Made by a program: the position numbers and the translations under genes. Shown here piece after piece: positions 34,280 to 43,938 of a stretch of DNA of 64,000 bases. The notes beneath the pieces were generated by a model. That model had not been told where the DNA came from, ran no database searches, and was given only the letters and a program-made list of their open reading frames with translations. Source of the stretch: Flavobacterium aquatile LMG 4008 = ATCC 11947. GTDB taxonomy: Bacteria; Bacteroidota; Bacteroidia; Flavobacteriales; Flavobacteriaceae. Each line of letters opens with the position of its first letter. Positions within the stretch are counted from its first letter, which is position 1. The stretch lies in the NCBI RefSeq assembly GCF_000757385.1, contig NZ_JRHH01000002.1:124001-188000 (forward strand), written 5' to 3'.

Positions 34280-35434
34280 ATGAAATTATTTAATGATAAA
34301 ATTGGCTATTTTGATGTCATTGTTTTTATAATATTGATTTATTTGTTTTATAATTTCACATTTACAATCCAAACGGATATTCAGCTACATGCTCAATTTA
34401 TTAAAGATTATGCATACGGAAATAAACCTTTTCAGGTAAATTTTTTGTATTATTTTGCAGTTTATTTTTTAACCTTTTTTTCTTCTAAATCATCTGCATT
34501 ATTGGTAATGTCTGTTTATGTGCTAACAAGTGCAACCTTTGCTAAATATTATATTGTTAAAAGAATATTTCTGAAAAACATACCCAATGTATCAATTAAA
34601 ACAGCAACAATTTCATCATTTTTATTGCTTTTTTGTTTTAGTTTACCCGTCTTGTATTTCGTTTTAGATTATTTTTATTTATTAAATTTTCCTCCAAACG
34701 TTTGGCACAATTCTACTACAATTTTTGTAATGCCTTTTGTATTATTACTTTTTTGGATTTCAAATAAGCAGCTTGATTCTCCTAGTAAAAATAACCTCTA
34801 TATCATTTGTTTATTAATTATTCTGAACGCACTTATTAAGCCAAGTTTTTTATTCGTTTACTTGCCTATTTATCCATTGTTATTATTAAAAACATATACT
34901 TTTTTCAAAAAAGTTTTTTGGATAAACTTAATTCCAATTTTCATTGCTTGTTTATTAATCTTTGGTGAATATTATTTAATATATTTAGGAAAAAATAATA
35001 CTCAAGAAAGCTCAGTTACTGTTGATTTCTTTTACTTTTATAAAAACTGGTCTAAAGGATTTAATGTTATTCTAGCCTTATTTATTGCGCTGCTGTCGAG
35101 TTTGTTATTTCCAATAATAACAATTATAAAAAACAAACAGTTATTACATAATAAAATGATTCAATTTTCAGCTTTAGCTGTTCTACTTAGCATTATAATT
35201 AGTATTTCAGTTAGAGAAACTGGAGTTAGAGAAAATGATGGAAATTTTTTATGGCAAACTTTTATGTGCGTCTTTTTATTGTTCTTTTCATGTCTTTATC
35301 AATTAATGATTTTAATAAATAAGTCGAATAATAATTGGAAAAAGTATTTACCCGAATTAATAATTTTTGGAATTCATTTTATTTCTGGTATCGCTTATTT
35401 ACTAAATATTTTTATAACAAATAATTATTTCTAA
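34280..35434 (+). CDS. Polytopic membrane protein of unknown function in the polysaccharide locus
   Basis: 384 residues with about ten hydrophobic segments and a short soluble loop near residue 305 (VRETGVRENDGNFLWQTF). Its composition fits a GT-C, Wzy-like or ligase-type enzyme but I recognise no motif. Placed between wecD and rffA, it may act on the same sugar. It overlaps rffA by one base (TAATG). Confidence 0.65.
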   Translation: MKLFNDKIGYFDVIVFIILIYLFYNFTFTIQTDIQLHAQFIKDYAYGNKPFQVNFLYYFAVYFLTFFSSKSSALLVMSVYVLTSATFAKYYIVKRIFLKNIPNVSIKTATISSFLLLFCFSLPVLYFVLDYFYLLNFPPNVWHNSTTIFVMPFVLLLFWISNKQLDSPSKNNLYIICLLIILNALIKPSFLFVYLPIYPLLLLKTYTFFKKVFWINLIPIFIACLLIFGEYYLIYLGKNNTQESSVTVDFFYFYKNWSKGFNVILALFIALLSSLLFPIITIIKNKQLLHNKMIQFSALAVLLSIIISISVRETGVRENDGNFLWQTFMCVFLLFFSCLYQLMILINKSNNNWKKYLPELIIFGIHFISGIAYLLNIFITNNYF

Positions 35435-36555
35435 TGATTCCATTTAATAAACCCTATTTAACAGGAAAAGAAACCGATTATATTACTGATGCTGTAGCAT
35501 CGGGAAAAATTTCTGGAAACGGAAAGTACACAAAAATGTGTCAAGATTTTTTTGAAAAAAAGTTTGGTTTCAAAAAAACATTACTTACAACATCTTGCAC
35601 GGATGCGTTGGAAATGGCAGCAATACTGATTAACTTAGAAGAAGGTGATGAGGTAATTATGCCATCATATACTTTTGTTTCAACATCAAATGCCTTTGTT
35701 TTACGTGGTGCAAAAATAGTTTTTGCCGATAGTTTGCCCAATCATCCAAACATGGATTGCAGTAAGTTGGAGTCTTTAATTACACCAAATACAAAAGCAA
35801 TCGTTCCAGTTCATTACGCAGGCGTATCGTGTGATATGGATGTAATTATGGAATTAGCAAAAGCACACAATTTATTTGTAGTAGAAGATGCCGCGCAAGC
35901 CATAGATAGTTATTATACAGGAAAAGACGGAATTAAAAAAGCATTAGGTTCAATAGGTCATTTAGCCGCATTTTCTTTTCATGAAACCAAAAATATTATT
36001 TCTGGCGAAGGAGGAATGTTAGCTATAAACGACGAACAATTTATAGATCGTGCCGAAATTATTTGGGAAAAAGGAACGAATCGTTCTGCTTTTTTTAGAG
36101 GTGAAGTTGATAAATATGGTTGGGTTGATATTGGAAGTTCTTTTTTACCATCAGAAATAATAGCTGCTTTTTTATGGGCACAATTGGAAAACTTAGAAAA
36201 AATACAATCAGTTAGAAAATCACATTGGGAAAACTATAAAATACAATTAGAAAATTGGGCTAAATCAAATGAAATTGAACTACCTCTAATTCCAAACTAT
36301 GCAACCAATAATGGTCACATGTTTTTTATAAAATGTAAAAATGTAGAACAACGCACTCAAATAATTAATAAATTAAAAGAGAAAAATACACATCCTGTTT
36401 TTCATTACATAAGTTTACATTCAAGTCCATATTACAGCGATAAGCATGACGGTAGAATATTGCCAAACACAGATAATTTTACAGATACATTGTTAAGACT
36501 TCCATTGTTTTATGAGTTAGATGTACAAACAGTAATTAATCAAATTGTAGAATAA
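35434..36555 (+). CDS. rffA: dTDP-4-amino-4,6-dideoxygalactose transaminase
   Basis: PLP enzyme converting dTDP-4-keto-6-deoxyglucose to dTDP-4-amino-4,6-dideoxygalactose (WecE/RffA). The match to the E. coli protein is close as I recall it: MIPFNKPYLTG start, GDEVIMPSYTFVSTSNAFVL, VPVHYAG, VVEDAAQ (151-155), and SFHETKN with the Schiff-base lysine K186. 373 residues is normal. It overlaps the genes on both sides by one base each, so coupling is tight. Confidence 0.95.
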   Translation: MIPFNKPYLTGKETDYITDAVASGKISGNGKYTKMCQDFFEKKFGFKKTLLTTSCTDALEMAAILINLEEGDEVIMPSYTFVSTSNAFVLRGAKIVFADSLPNHPNMDCSKLESLITPNTKAIVPVHYAGVSCDMDVIMELAKAHNLFVVEDAAQAIDSYYTGKDGIKKALGSIGHLAAFSFHETKNIISGEGGMLAINDEQFIDRAEIIWEKGTNRSAFFRGEVDKYGWVDIGSSFLPSEIIAAFLWAQLENLEKIQSVRKSHWENYKIQLENWAKSNEIELPLIPNYATNNGHMFFIKCKNVEQRTQIINKLKEKNTHPVFHYISLHSSPYYSDKHDGRILPNTDNFTDTLLRLPLFYELDVQTVINQIVE

Positions 36556-38408
36556 TGGATAAAGTTTTAAATTTTATTAAAGAAAACAAATTTTTAGTAG
36601 TTATACTTTTAGTTGCAACAATTTTAAGGTTTTACAAAATAAATCTTCAAAGTCTGTGGATGGATGAAATCTACACCATGAATGTTTCAAATCCTGCTAA
36701 TTCATACGGAACAATTATAACAGAGGTTAATAATAGAGAAGGATTTCCTTATTTTTATTTTCTACTTTTAAAAACTTTGTATACGGTTTTTGGTTATTCA
36801 CCAATTGTTTCCAGAGGATTATCGGCAGTTTTAGGCGTTTTAAGTGTTTATATAATTGCTAGGCTGGGCGAAAAAATGTTTAGTAAACAAGCAGGAATTT
36901 TTGCAGCATTAATTCTGGCATTTAGTGAATACGCAATATATATATCCCAAGATGCAAGGCCTTACACGTTTTATCTTTTTTGTATATTGTTAACGTATTA
37001 TTATTTAATAAAATACTTAAAAGATGTAAGCAAGACAAATGCAATTAAATATGGACTCTCATTAGGTTTACTATTAAATGTGAATTTTTTTGCTGCAATA
37101 AACGTAGTTTCTCAAGGGTTTTTGTTAGTATTATTTTGTTTTATTTTAGATGCAGAAAAAAGAAAAACATTTATAAAATATACACTCTTAACCATCATCA
37201 TCACATTTATACTTTTTACGCCCAACATTTATAAATTAGTGTTATTATCAAGAATTGAATCTTTTTGGATACCAGCGCCAACAACAGAAACAATTTCTTT
37301 AATTTTAAAAGAATTTTTAGGAAATTCAGAAATTACTCTCTTTCTGTTTTTATCAATTTTTATATTTTTCATGATTACAATTTTTAATACTAATAAATTA
37401 GAAAAAACTAAAGATATATTTAATGATAAAAAAACGTTTAGCTTTTTAATATTAGCAAGCTGGACTTTCTTGTATTTTATTGTTATTTTTTTAAAATCGT
37501 ACACACAAACCTCCTTGTTTTTAGCAAGATATTTAACAAGTTTATTTCCAGCCATAATTTTAATATTTGGAATTGGATTGGCGATGATAAAAAACAATGC
37601 TATTAAAACTACTTTTGCTTCAATTTTAGTAATATTTATTTTTTTCAATCATACTATTGTAAGAGGTTATTATAGAGGACCAAATAAAACTCAATTCAGA
37701 GAAGCGTCTCAATTAATAATTGATAAGAATAAAAACAATGAAACAGTTTATACAAGTCTAAAATATTGGTTTGATTATTACTTAAACAATAACAATGTTA
37801 AATTTAATGTTGTTGAAAAACCAAATTTAGAAACCATAATAAATGAAATGATTGCCAATCCTTCAACAACTAAACCTTTTTGGTACACGGATGCGCACGG
37901 AAGACCATTTCAATTATCAGAAAACGCACAGCAATTTGTAAATAGTAATTTCTACATAGACGAAAATTTTGATGGTTTCGACGCATGGACCAAACATTTT
38001 ATTCTTTTAAAAGATGTAAAAAAAGATGTAGATGTATCTAAATTTGGAACATTAAAAGATTTTAACGGAACACCATTTAAATTTAATTTAGAAGTTTTTG
38101 AAAACACAAATTACGTTTTGACTGCTTCTGGATGGGCATATTTTGATGAACAAGATGCAACAGAAAGTAAAATAGATTTAGTTTTAATAAAAGATGGCGT
38201 TGCAATTAAAATACCTTCTCAAAAAGTTAATAGACCTGACGTAACCAGTTATTTTAAAAGTTCATTTAACTTATCAAATTCAGGGTTTACAGCGTCCTTT
38301 AATTTAAAGGACTTGCCTAGTGGAAACTATAGACTAGGTATTTTGATAGTGGATAAAACAACTAATAAATCAGGTCTAAATTTGACAGATAAAACAATTA
38401 TAAAATAA
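36555..38408 (+). CDS. GT-C type membrane glycosyltransferase (family 39-like)
   Basis: A 617-residue protein with about ten to twelve membrane segments up to residue 370. The first extracytoplasmic loop carries SLWMDEIYTMNVSN (D33, E34), the acidic pair of ArnT/PMT-like enzymes. The last 240 residues are a soluble domain, ending in a beta-sandwich-like stretch (NYVLTASGWAYFDEQDA; GNYRLGILIVDKTTN). It probably moves a sugar from a polyprenyl carrier on the outer face of the inner membrane. The GT2 gene upstream could supply its donor. Confidence 0.75.
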   Translation: MDKVLNFIKENKFLVVILLVATILRFYKINLQSLWMDEIYTMNVSNPANSYGTIITEVNNREGFPYFYFLLLKTLYTVFGYSPIVSRGLSAVLGVLSVYIIARLGEKMFSKQAGIFAALILAFSEYAIYISQDARPYTFYLFCILLTYYYLIKYLKDVSKTNAIKYGLSLGLLLNVNFFAAINVVSQGFLLVLFCFILDAEKRKTFIKYTLLTIIITFILFTPNIYKLVLLSRIESFWIPAPTTETISLILKEFLGNSEITLFLFLSIFIFFMITIFNTNKLEKTKDIFNDKKTFSFLILASWTFLYFIVIFLKSYTQTSLFLARYLTSLFPAIILIFGIGLAMIKNNAIKTTFASILVIFIFFNHTIVRGYYRGPNKTQFREASQLIIDKNKNNETVYTSLKYWFDYYLNNNNVKFNVVEKPNLETIINEMIANPSTTKPFWYTDAHGRPFQLSENAQQFVNSNFYIDENFDGFDAWTKHFILLKDVKKDVDVSKFGTLKDFNGTPFKFNLEVFENTNYVLTASGWAYFDEQDATESKIDLVLIKDGVAIKIPSQKVNRPDVTSYFKSSFNLSNSGFTASFNLKDLPSGNYRLGILIVDKTTNKSGLNLTDKTIIK

Positions 38409-38433
38409 TTAACAAAATATAATAAAAATATTA

Positions 38434-38441
38434 TAGATTTG
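38434..38441 (+). promoter_or_regulatory. Promoter -7 box of the first lipoprotein gene
   Basis: TAGATTTG fits TAnnTTTG, 17 bases before the start of the lipoprotein gene. It suggests an internal promoter within the locus. Confidence 0.6.
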
Positions 38442-38457
38442 CAAAAAAAACAAAAAA

Positions 38458-39024
38458 ATGAAATTTAAAATAGCAACAATTATAGTACTTGCATTATGTC
38501 TATTTTCATGTAAAAAAGAAATAGATGGTCAAGAGAAGAAAAGTGAAGAAGTAACAAATGTAGCTAAAGACGACCTTTTCCGAGTTGGTTTTAACTTAAT
38601 AGTTAAAAAAGACGATAATATGCATTTATACTACACTATTGATGGAAGTATTAATTTTGAAGAAGAAAATTCTGTTTGGATGCCTGTAAAAGGAAGTGAT
38701 AAACCACAAGATGTAGTTTTTGTTTTACCAGAAGGAATTATTCCTTCTTTGGTAAGAATTGATTTAGGTTTTGGTAAAAATGAAACTCAATCAGACATAG
38801 ATTTAAAATCTTTTGAATTATCTTATATGGGTAAAAACGAAGTTGTATCTGGACAAGAAATGTTCAAGTATTTTACACCTTTTGAAGGATATACCGATAT
38901 TGAACCAGGAACTACAATTCTTAAAAGACATAAAAAAGATCAAGCTTCTGGACCAATATTATATCCACAAACTATTTTATCAGAAAAAATCAATAAAGTT
39001 ACTTCTGGAGGAAGTCCTGAATAG
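38458..39024 (+). CDS. Predicted lipoprotein in the polysaccharide locus, copy A
   Basis: 188 residues. The lipobox LFSC at about 14-17 makes C17 the likely lipidated residue. The mature part is about 170 residues with no domain I know. It is paralogous to the next gene: shared patterns are YYT..SI.F, W..VKGS..., P..I.P...R.D.G, and a C-terminal LKR..K...GP.LYP. Both copies sit between a GT-C enzyme and the flippase. Confidence 0.75.
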   Translation: MKFKIATIIVLALCLFSCKKEIDGQEKKSEEVTNVAKDDLFRVGFNLIVKKDDNMHLYYTIDGSINFEEENSVWMPVKGSDKPQDVVFVLPEGIIPSLVRIDLGFGKNETQSDIDLKSFELSYMGKNEVVSGQEMFKYFTPFEGYTDIEPGTTILKRHKKDQASGPILYPQTILSEKINKVTSGGSPE

Positions 39025-39047
39025 TAATAATTAAGTTTAAAATTTAA

Positions 39048-39081
39048 AACTACAAATAAAGATTTATCTTTGTTTGTAGTT
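39048..39081 (+). terminator. Terminator between the two lipoprotein genes, overlapping a promoter
   Basis: AACTACAAA (39048-39056) pairs with TTTGTAGTT (39073-39081), and AAAGAT with ATCTTT inside, with one mismatch. A T-rich run follows. The right arm contains the -7 box of the next gene. Confidence 0.8.
39065..39072 (+). promoter_or_regulatory. Promoter -7 box of the second lipoprotein gene
   Basis: TATCTTTG fits TAnnTTTG and lies 23 bases before the start codon, inside the terminator hairpin of the preceding gene. Confidence 0.65.
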
Positions 39082-39094
39082 TTTATTTTTATAC

Positions 39095-39619
39095 ATGAAA
39101 AAGTTTATAACAACTCTATATTTATCTGCATCATTTTTTTTAATTAGTTGCAATAAAGACCCCAAAACCAATGTGTTAGTAGTAGATATAGATGCTGTAA
39201 TCCAAACAACAGATTCTATAAATACGTATTATACAACCAATAATTCAATCGAATTTAATGATCCGCAATCTTTTTGGACAAAAGTAAAAGGAAGTAAAAA
39301 AAACCAAAAAATTCAAATTACTTTTCCAGATTCAATCCAACCCAATCAAATTCGTCTCGATTTTGGTAGAAATATAAAACAACCAGAAATTATTGTTAAT
39401 GAGATGAAATTCTCATACAAGAAAAAAAGCTTTGATGCTAAAGGCGAAGAAGTTTATTTTTTATTTAGAGTTGATGAATCAAACACTACAGTCAATAAAC
39501 TAACAGGGAGTTTAAAAAGGAAAGAAAAAACCCAAATTGTTGGACCTTCACTATATCCAAATGGTGATAAATTATATAAAAAATTAAATCAGTTATATTC
39601 TGAAAAACTTCACAAATAA
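39095..39619 (+). CDS. Predicted lipoprotein in the polysaccharide locus, copy B
   Basis: 174 residues with lipobox LISC (cysteine at about 19) and a paralogous relationship to the preceding gene by shared motifs (YYTTNNSIEF against YYTIDGSINF; SLKRKEKTQIVGPSLYP against ILKRHKKDQASGPILYP). Sequence similarity is modest, so the duplication is old. Unknown function; it could act in polymer export or surface attachment. Confidence 0.75.
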   Translation: MKKFITTLYLSASFFLISCNKDPKTNVLVVDIDAVIQTTDSINTYYTTNNSIEFNDPQSFWTKVKGSKKNQKIQITFPDSIQPNQIRLDFGRNIKQPEIIVNEMKFSYKKKSFDAKGEEVYFLFRVDESNTTVNKLTGSLKRKEKTQIVGPSLYPNGDKLYKKLNQLYSEKLHK

Positions 39620-40876
39620 ATGGTGCAATTGCTTAAGAAAATAGTATTCCACCAGCAATTCCAAAAACTAGGTATCTATGGTTTTGGACAAGCTTTTAAT
39701 TTAGTAACGCCTTTGCTAGTTGTTCCATACATTGTATCGGTTTGCGGCGAAGAAAATTTTGGTAAAACCGCTGTTGGAATGGCGATTGCTTTCTTCTTAA
39801 TTGTATTTGTAGATTTTGGATCTGATATAATTGGTGTTAGAGAAGTTGCTGTAAATAGAGATAATCCCAAAGCTCTAAATAAAATTTTCACAACAACTTA
39901 CGCAGTAAAAGCCATTATTTTAATCGTTGTTTTAGTGGTTACAAGCATTATTTTTCTGTCTTTTTCCTATTTTCTTTCAGAATACAAAATGTTCTTTCTA
40001 GGACTATTAGTATTACTCGGACAATTCATAAATCCAACTTGGTTTTTGCAAGGAATTGAAAACGTAAAGTGGATAACGATTTTAAATGTAATTTCAAAAA
40101 CCATTTATCTTGCCGGAATTTTCTTTACTGTAAAACACGAACACGATTATATTTACATCAATATGTGGTGGGGAATTGGCATGATAATTTCAAACTTTGT
40201 AATGTTTATTTTAGTAGTAAAGAAACATCAGTTTTCCTTTCTAACGGTAAATAAATCTGAAGTTGTAAATCATATAAAAAATGATTTTTCTATGTTTTCT
40301 TCACAAATATTTGTTTCATTACAATTGTACGCTCCAGTAGTTTTAATAAGTTATTTTGGAAGCAATTTAATGGCAGGACAGTATAGAATTGTTGAACAAA
40401 TTATAGTAATTTTTAAAACTTATATCTTTTTATTTTTTAATTATGTTTTCCCAAAAGTGTGCTTTTTAGTAGAATTTGATTATGAAAAAGGGATTAAAAA
40501 TTGGATTATTTATAACGGTGCTAATTTGTTTTTTATAACAATTGCAATGATTGTTTTACACATTTTCTCCTATGAAACAGTCTCCTTTTTTAATCCAACC
40601 AACAGATATATATTAAGTAACTTATTGCAAGTTGCAGTTTTTATACCATTAATTTTAGCCGTTTCAATTCCGTTAAAGCAATTAATTTTAGCTTTAAATC
40701 ATAAACTTTATTATGTAAGATTAACTTCGATTATGGTGATTTTGAATTTAGTTTCAATAATTATTTTACTGCCACAACTTCAAGTATATGGCGTTTTTTA
40801 TTCTTTAATAGCAACAGATTTAATTATTATTATTTTTTATCTTTACAAACTAAAGAAAACCAAAAAGCTTTTATGA
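39620..40876 (+). CDS. Wzx-type polysaccharide flippase
   Basis: 418 residues with about twelve membrane segments. The opening FGQAFNLVTPLLVVPYIVSVCGEENFGKTAVGMAIAFFL has the MOP/Wzx hallmark (P..LVVPYI...G...FG). Flips undecaprenyl-linked repeat units to the periplasmic face. The ATG directly follows the previous stop codon. It overlaps the next gene by 4 bases. Confidence 0.9.
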   Translation: MVQLLKKIVFHQQFQKLGIYGFGQAFNLVTPLLVVPYIVSVCGEENFGKTAVGMAIAFFLIVFVDFGSDIIGVREVAVNRDNPKALNKIFTTTYAVKAIILIVVLVVTSIIFLSFSYFLSEYKMFFLGLLVLLGQFINPTWFLQGIENVKWITILNVISKTIYLAGIFFTVKHEHDYIYINMWWGIGMIISNFVMFILVVKKHQFSFLTVNKSEVVNHIKNDFSMFSSQIFVSLQLYAPVVLISYFGSNLMAGQYRIVEQIIVIFKTYIFLFFNYVFPKVCFLVEFDYEKGIKNWIIYNGANLFFITIAMIVLHIFSYETVSFFNPTNRYILSNLLQVAVFIPLILAVSIPLKQLILALNHKLYYVRLTSIMVILNLVSIIILLPQLQVYGVFYSLIATDLIIIIFYLYKLKKTKKLL

Positions 40877-41553
40877 TTAAGAATTTATTTCAAAAGTTAT
40901 TAAATAAGTCTGGAAAAAGCTATGTTGTAGATTCTAGGATCCCTCAAAAACTTATAATTTATATTCTCATAAGAAGAATGATAATGGTTGTAAGAGGTTT
41001 TCTTAAAACAGGTAAAAAAGTCTTTATTGGAAATAACACAAGAATTCTAAATTCAGGAAATATCCATTTTGGAAAAAGCGTTACTATTGATAAACATTGT
41101 TTAATTGACGGATTCTCTTCAGAAAAAATAATCTTTGGTGATTGTGTAAAAATAGGTGCTTTTTCAACTTTAAGTTCTACAAGTCATATGTCAAAATATG
41201 GAAGAGGTCTTAAGATGGGAGACAACTCTGCGGTAGGTCAATTTACTGAGTTTGGCGCTGCTGGAGGAATAGAAATTGGTAATGATGTAATCATGGGTTC
41301 TTACATAAGTTTTCATTCAGAAAACCATAATTTTACTGACTTGTCCAAACTTATAAGAGAGCAAGGCGTTACTTCTAAAGGAATAAAATTAGGAAATAAC
41401 ATTTGGGTTGGTGCTAAAGTCACCTTTCTTGACGGCTGCGTTGTTGGCGACAATTCTGTAGTTGCTGCTGGTGCAGTTGTTAATGGTATCTATCCAGAAA
41501 ATTCAATAATTGGTGGCGTTCCTGCCAAAGTATTAAAATCTACATTAGAATGA
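40873..41553 (+). CDS. Hexapeptide-repeat acyltransferase
   Basis: 226 residues. From residue 55 on it runs as a left-handed beta-helix with repeats such as FGKSVTIDKHCLIDG, IFGDCVKIGAFSTLSS and IGNDVIMGSYISFHSENHNF. The end NNIWVGAKVTFLDGCVVGDNSVVAAGAVVNG is the standard acetyltransferase end. Active-site His in SENHNF. O-acetylation of a sugar in the repeat unit is likely. Overlaps neighbours by 4 bases on each side. Confidence 0.9.
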   Translation: MIKNLFQKLLNKSGKSYVVDSRIPQKLIIYILIRRMIMVVRGFLKTGKKVFIGNNTRILNSGNIHFGKSVTIDKHCLIDGFSSEKIIFGDCVKIGAFSTLSSTSHMSKYGRGLKMGDNSAVGQFTEFGAAGGIEIGNDVIMGSYISFHSENHNFTDLSKLIREQGVTSKGIKLGNNIWVGAKVTFLDGCVVGDNSVVAAGAVVNGIYPENSIIGGVPAKVLKSTLE

Positions 41554-42779
41554 AAATACGAATTAATAAAGCTAACATAAATCAACTACTTTTTATTATT
41601 TGTGTAATTGTTCCCTTTTTTAATATATATGAACTTTCGTTTGTGGTATGGATGACAGCTGTTGTATTAACAATAAAAAACAACTATTCACTAGAATTTG
41701 TAAAGTACATTAGTATTTTTATTGTAATTTTTTTACTGGCAGTCATCGTTGGTCTGAGTTATGATTATAGTTTGTATTTCACAATAAGAGACATAACTTA
41801 TCTATTAAAACCCATCTCAGGATTACTTTTAGGATATCAATTGTTTCATAAAAGTATAAAAAATCCCTTCCAATTTGTTGTTTATGCAGGAATTTCAATT
41901 GCTCTTTATCACTTAATATTGGTTGGTTATGGATTTGTGTTTCAAAATATTAGAAACATGAGAGATATTAGGTTTTATGGAGGTTACTTTAATGATTTTG
42001 AAATATATACTTTGGTTTTATTAGTGTTTAGAGATAAATTCAATTTAGAATTTTCTAGAAGAAAAAGTATAGTTTTTCTAACCATTCTTGCCGTTTCGAG
42101 CTTCTTTTATTTAGCAAGAACCAATTTCCTTCAATTTATTATTTTGATAATGGCCATTAAAGGAGTTTTTGTTTTAACTAAAAAATCACTTACCATAATT
42201 ACAATTGTAATTGCGTTAACAATTGCCGGATATGCCTCAATTTATTATTACAATCCAGTTAGAAATGGAAAAGGGATTGACGAATTTTTATATAAAATTA
42301 AAATGGCTCCTGCCGAAGCATTTAGTACTAAAATAAACAGAAACGATTGGAAACAATTTAACGATAACTATAGATCTTATGAAAACATAAGAACCGTCCA
42401 GCAATTATCATACAACTCAACTTTGCTTTTTGGAGAAGGAATAGGATCTCAAGTAGATTTAAAACAAAAAGTTTATCTTGGTGATATGGAATTAAGACAT
42501 ATTTCAATACTACATAATGGTTTTATGACTGTACTATTAAAAACAGGATTGTTAGGATTGTTTATCTATTTGTATTCTATAATTTTCTTTTTTAAACGAA
42601 ATACTTATTCTAATCCTAATCTTGTAAACATTCATTATCTTTTTATTGGAACTGGAGTTTTTCTTATCTTATCAAATTGGGTTTTTATGGGTTTTTATAA
42701 TCTAATTGATACAAAATCGTTGTTAATAGGATTTTTATTTGCCTACAAATACAATTTAATAAAATCGGCTCAACAATGA
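41550..42779 (+). CDS. Wzy-like polymerase or O-antigen ligase family protein
   Basis: 409 residues with about ten to twelve membrane segments and a large loop (about 245-320) ending in LRHISILHNGFMTVLLKTGLLGLF. HNGF plus the following GLLGL helix is the Wzy_C-like pattern. It probably polymerises repeat units, or ligates them to lipid A. Overlaps both neighbours by 4 bases. A second protein of this kind lies at 45063. Confidence 0.75.
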   Translation: MKIRINKANINQLLFIICVIVPFFNIYELSFVVWMTAVVLTIKNNYSLEFVKYISIFIVIFLLAVIVGLSYDYSLYFTIRDITYLLKPISGLLLGYQLFHKSIKNPFQFVVYAGISIALYHLILVGYGFVFQNIRNMRDIRFYGGYFNDFEIYTLVLLVFRDKFNLEFSRRKSIVFLTILAVSSFFYLARTNFLQFIILIMAIKGVFVLTKKSLTIITIVIALTIAGYASIYYYNPVRNGKGIDEFLYKIKMAPAEAFSTKINRNDWKQFNDNYRSYENIRTVQQLSYNSTLLFGEGIGSQVDLKQKVYLGDMELRHISILHNGFMTVLLKTGLLGLFIYLYSIIFFFKRNTYSNPNLVNIHYLFIGTGVFLILSNWVFMGFYNLIDTKSLLIGFLFAYKYNLIKSAQQ

Positions 42780-43915
42780 AAAACATTCTTTTCATACATC
42801 AATCTGCAGAACTTTATGGGTCAGATAAAACCTTGCTGTTATTATTAAAACATCTAGACAAAGCAAATTTTAATTCAGTAGTAATTTTACCTAATGACGG
42901 ACCATTAAAAACCGAATTAGAAAAAGAAAATATTAAAGTTGTCATTGCTCCAGTATTGAAATTGTACCGAAAAATGTTTTCACCAGGAAACATTTTAAAG
43001 TTTTTTGTAGATATAAAAGAGGCATTCAAAGCTTTGGATATATTGAATAAAGAATATAAATTCGATTTAATATATTCTAATACTTTAGCTGTTTTATTAG
43101 GAATGATTTATTCCCGAAAAAGACAAATTAAACATATTTGGCATGTTCACGAAATTATTGTTCATCCTAAAATTATAGCGTCAACGTTTCCAAAATTGTT
43201 GAATAAGTATGCTGATTTGATTATTTGTAATTCCTACTCAACTATGAAAAATCTAACAGATAGAACTAAAATGTTAGAGCATAAATCAGTTGTAATTTAC
43301 AATGGGATTGAATCAACTATGTATAATGAAATTGAATCTAAAGAGGATTTTGGTTTTGCCTCTCAAGATTTACTTCTCACTTTAGTAGGACGAATTAGCA
43401 GATTAAAAGGGCATAAATGGTTGTTATCTACTTTCATAAATGAATTATCAAAAAATTTAGAGGTGCAGCTATTGTTTGTAGGTTCGCCTGTAGAAAACCA
43501 AGAATATTATTTAGAAGAAATAGAAGAAATAATTTTAGATAATAAATTAAGTAATAGAGTAAAAATCATTCCTTTTACTAAAGATTTATCAAAAATTTGG
43601 TCAATAACAGATATTGCCATAATGCCATCAACAGAAGCAGAATCTTTTGGTCTAGTTGCTGTAGAAGCTATGCTTGCAAAAAAACCGGTTATCGGTTCTA
43701 ATCATGGCGGATTAACAGAAATTATTGTAAATAATGAAACGGGCTTTTTAGTAGAACCAAATAATGAAACCAAATTAGCCGAAGCCATTTCTAAACTAAT
43801 TGAAAATCCAGAGTTGAGAAAACAATTTGGAGAAAACGGATATCAACGTGCAATAAACGAATTTTCTGTTGCTACTTATGTCAATAAATTTGAAAAGCTT
43901 CTTTTAGAGTTATAA
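42776..43915 (+). CDS. GT4 family glycosyltransferase
   Basis: 379 residues with two Rossmann domains. The N-terminal ILFIHQSAELYGSDKTLLLLL is the acceptor-side glycine motif, and the C-terminal GRISRLKGHKWLLSTF, MPSTEAESFGLVAVEAMLAKKPVIGS (E-x7-E) and GFLVEPNN are GT4 hallmarks. Last gene of a run of overlapping genes that begins with the flippase. Confidence 0.92.
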   Translation: MKNILFIHQSAELYGSDKTLLLLLKHLDKANFNSVVILPNDGPLKTELEKENIKVVIAPVLKLYRKMFSPGNILKFFVDIKEAFKALDILNKEYKFDLIYSNTLAVLLGMIYSRKRQIKHIWHVHEIIVHPKIIASTFPKLLNKYADLIICNSYSTMKNLTDRTKMLEHKSVVIYNGIESTMYNEIESKEDFGFASQDLLLTLVGRISRLKGHKWLLSTFINELSKNLEVQLLFVGSPVENQEYYLEEIEEIILDNKLSNRVKIIPFTKDLSKIWSITDIAIMPSTEAESFGLVAVEAMLAKKPVIGSNHGGLTEIIVNNETGFLVEPNNETKLAEAISKLIENPELRKQFGENGYQRAINEFSVATYVNKFEKLLLEL

Positions 43916-43938
43916 TTACTCTCACTTTTTTAAATTCA

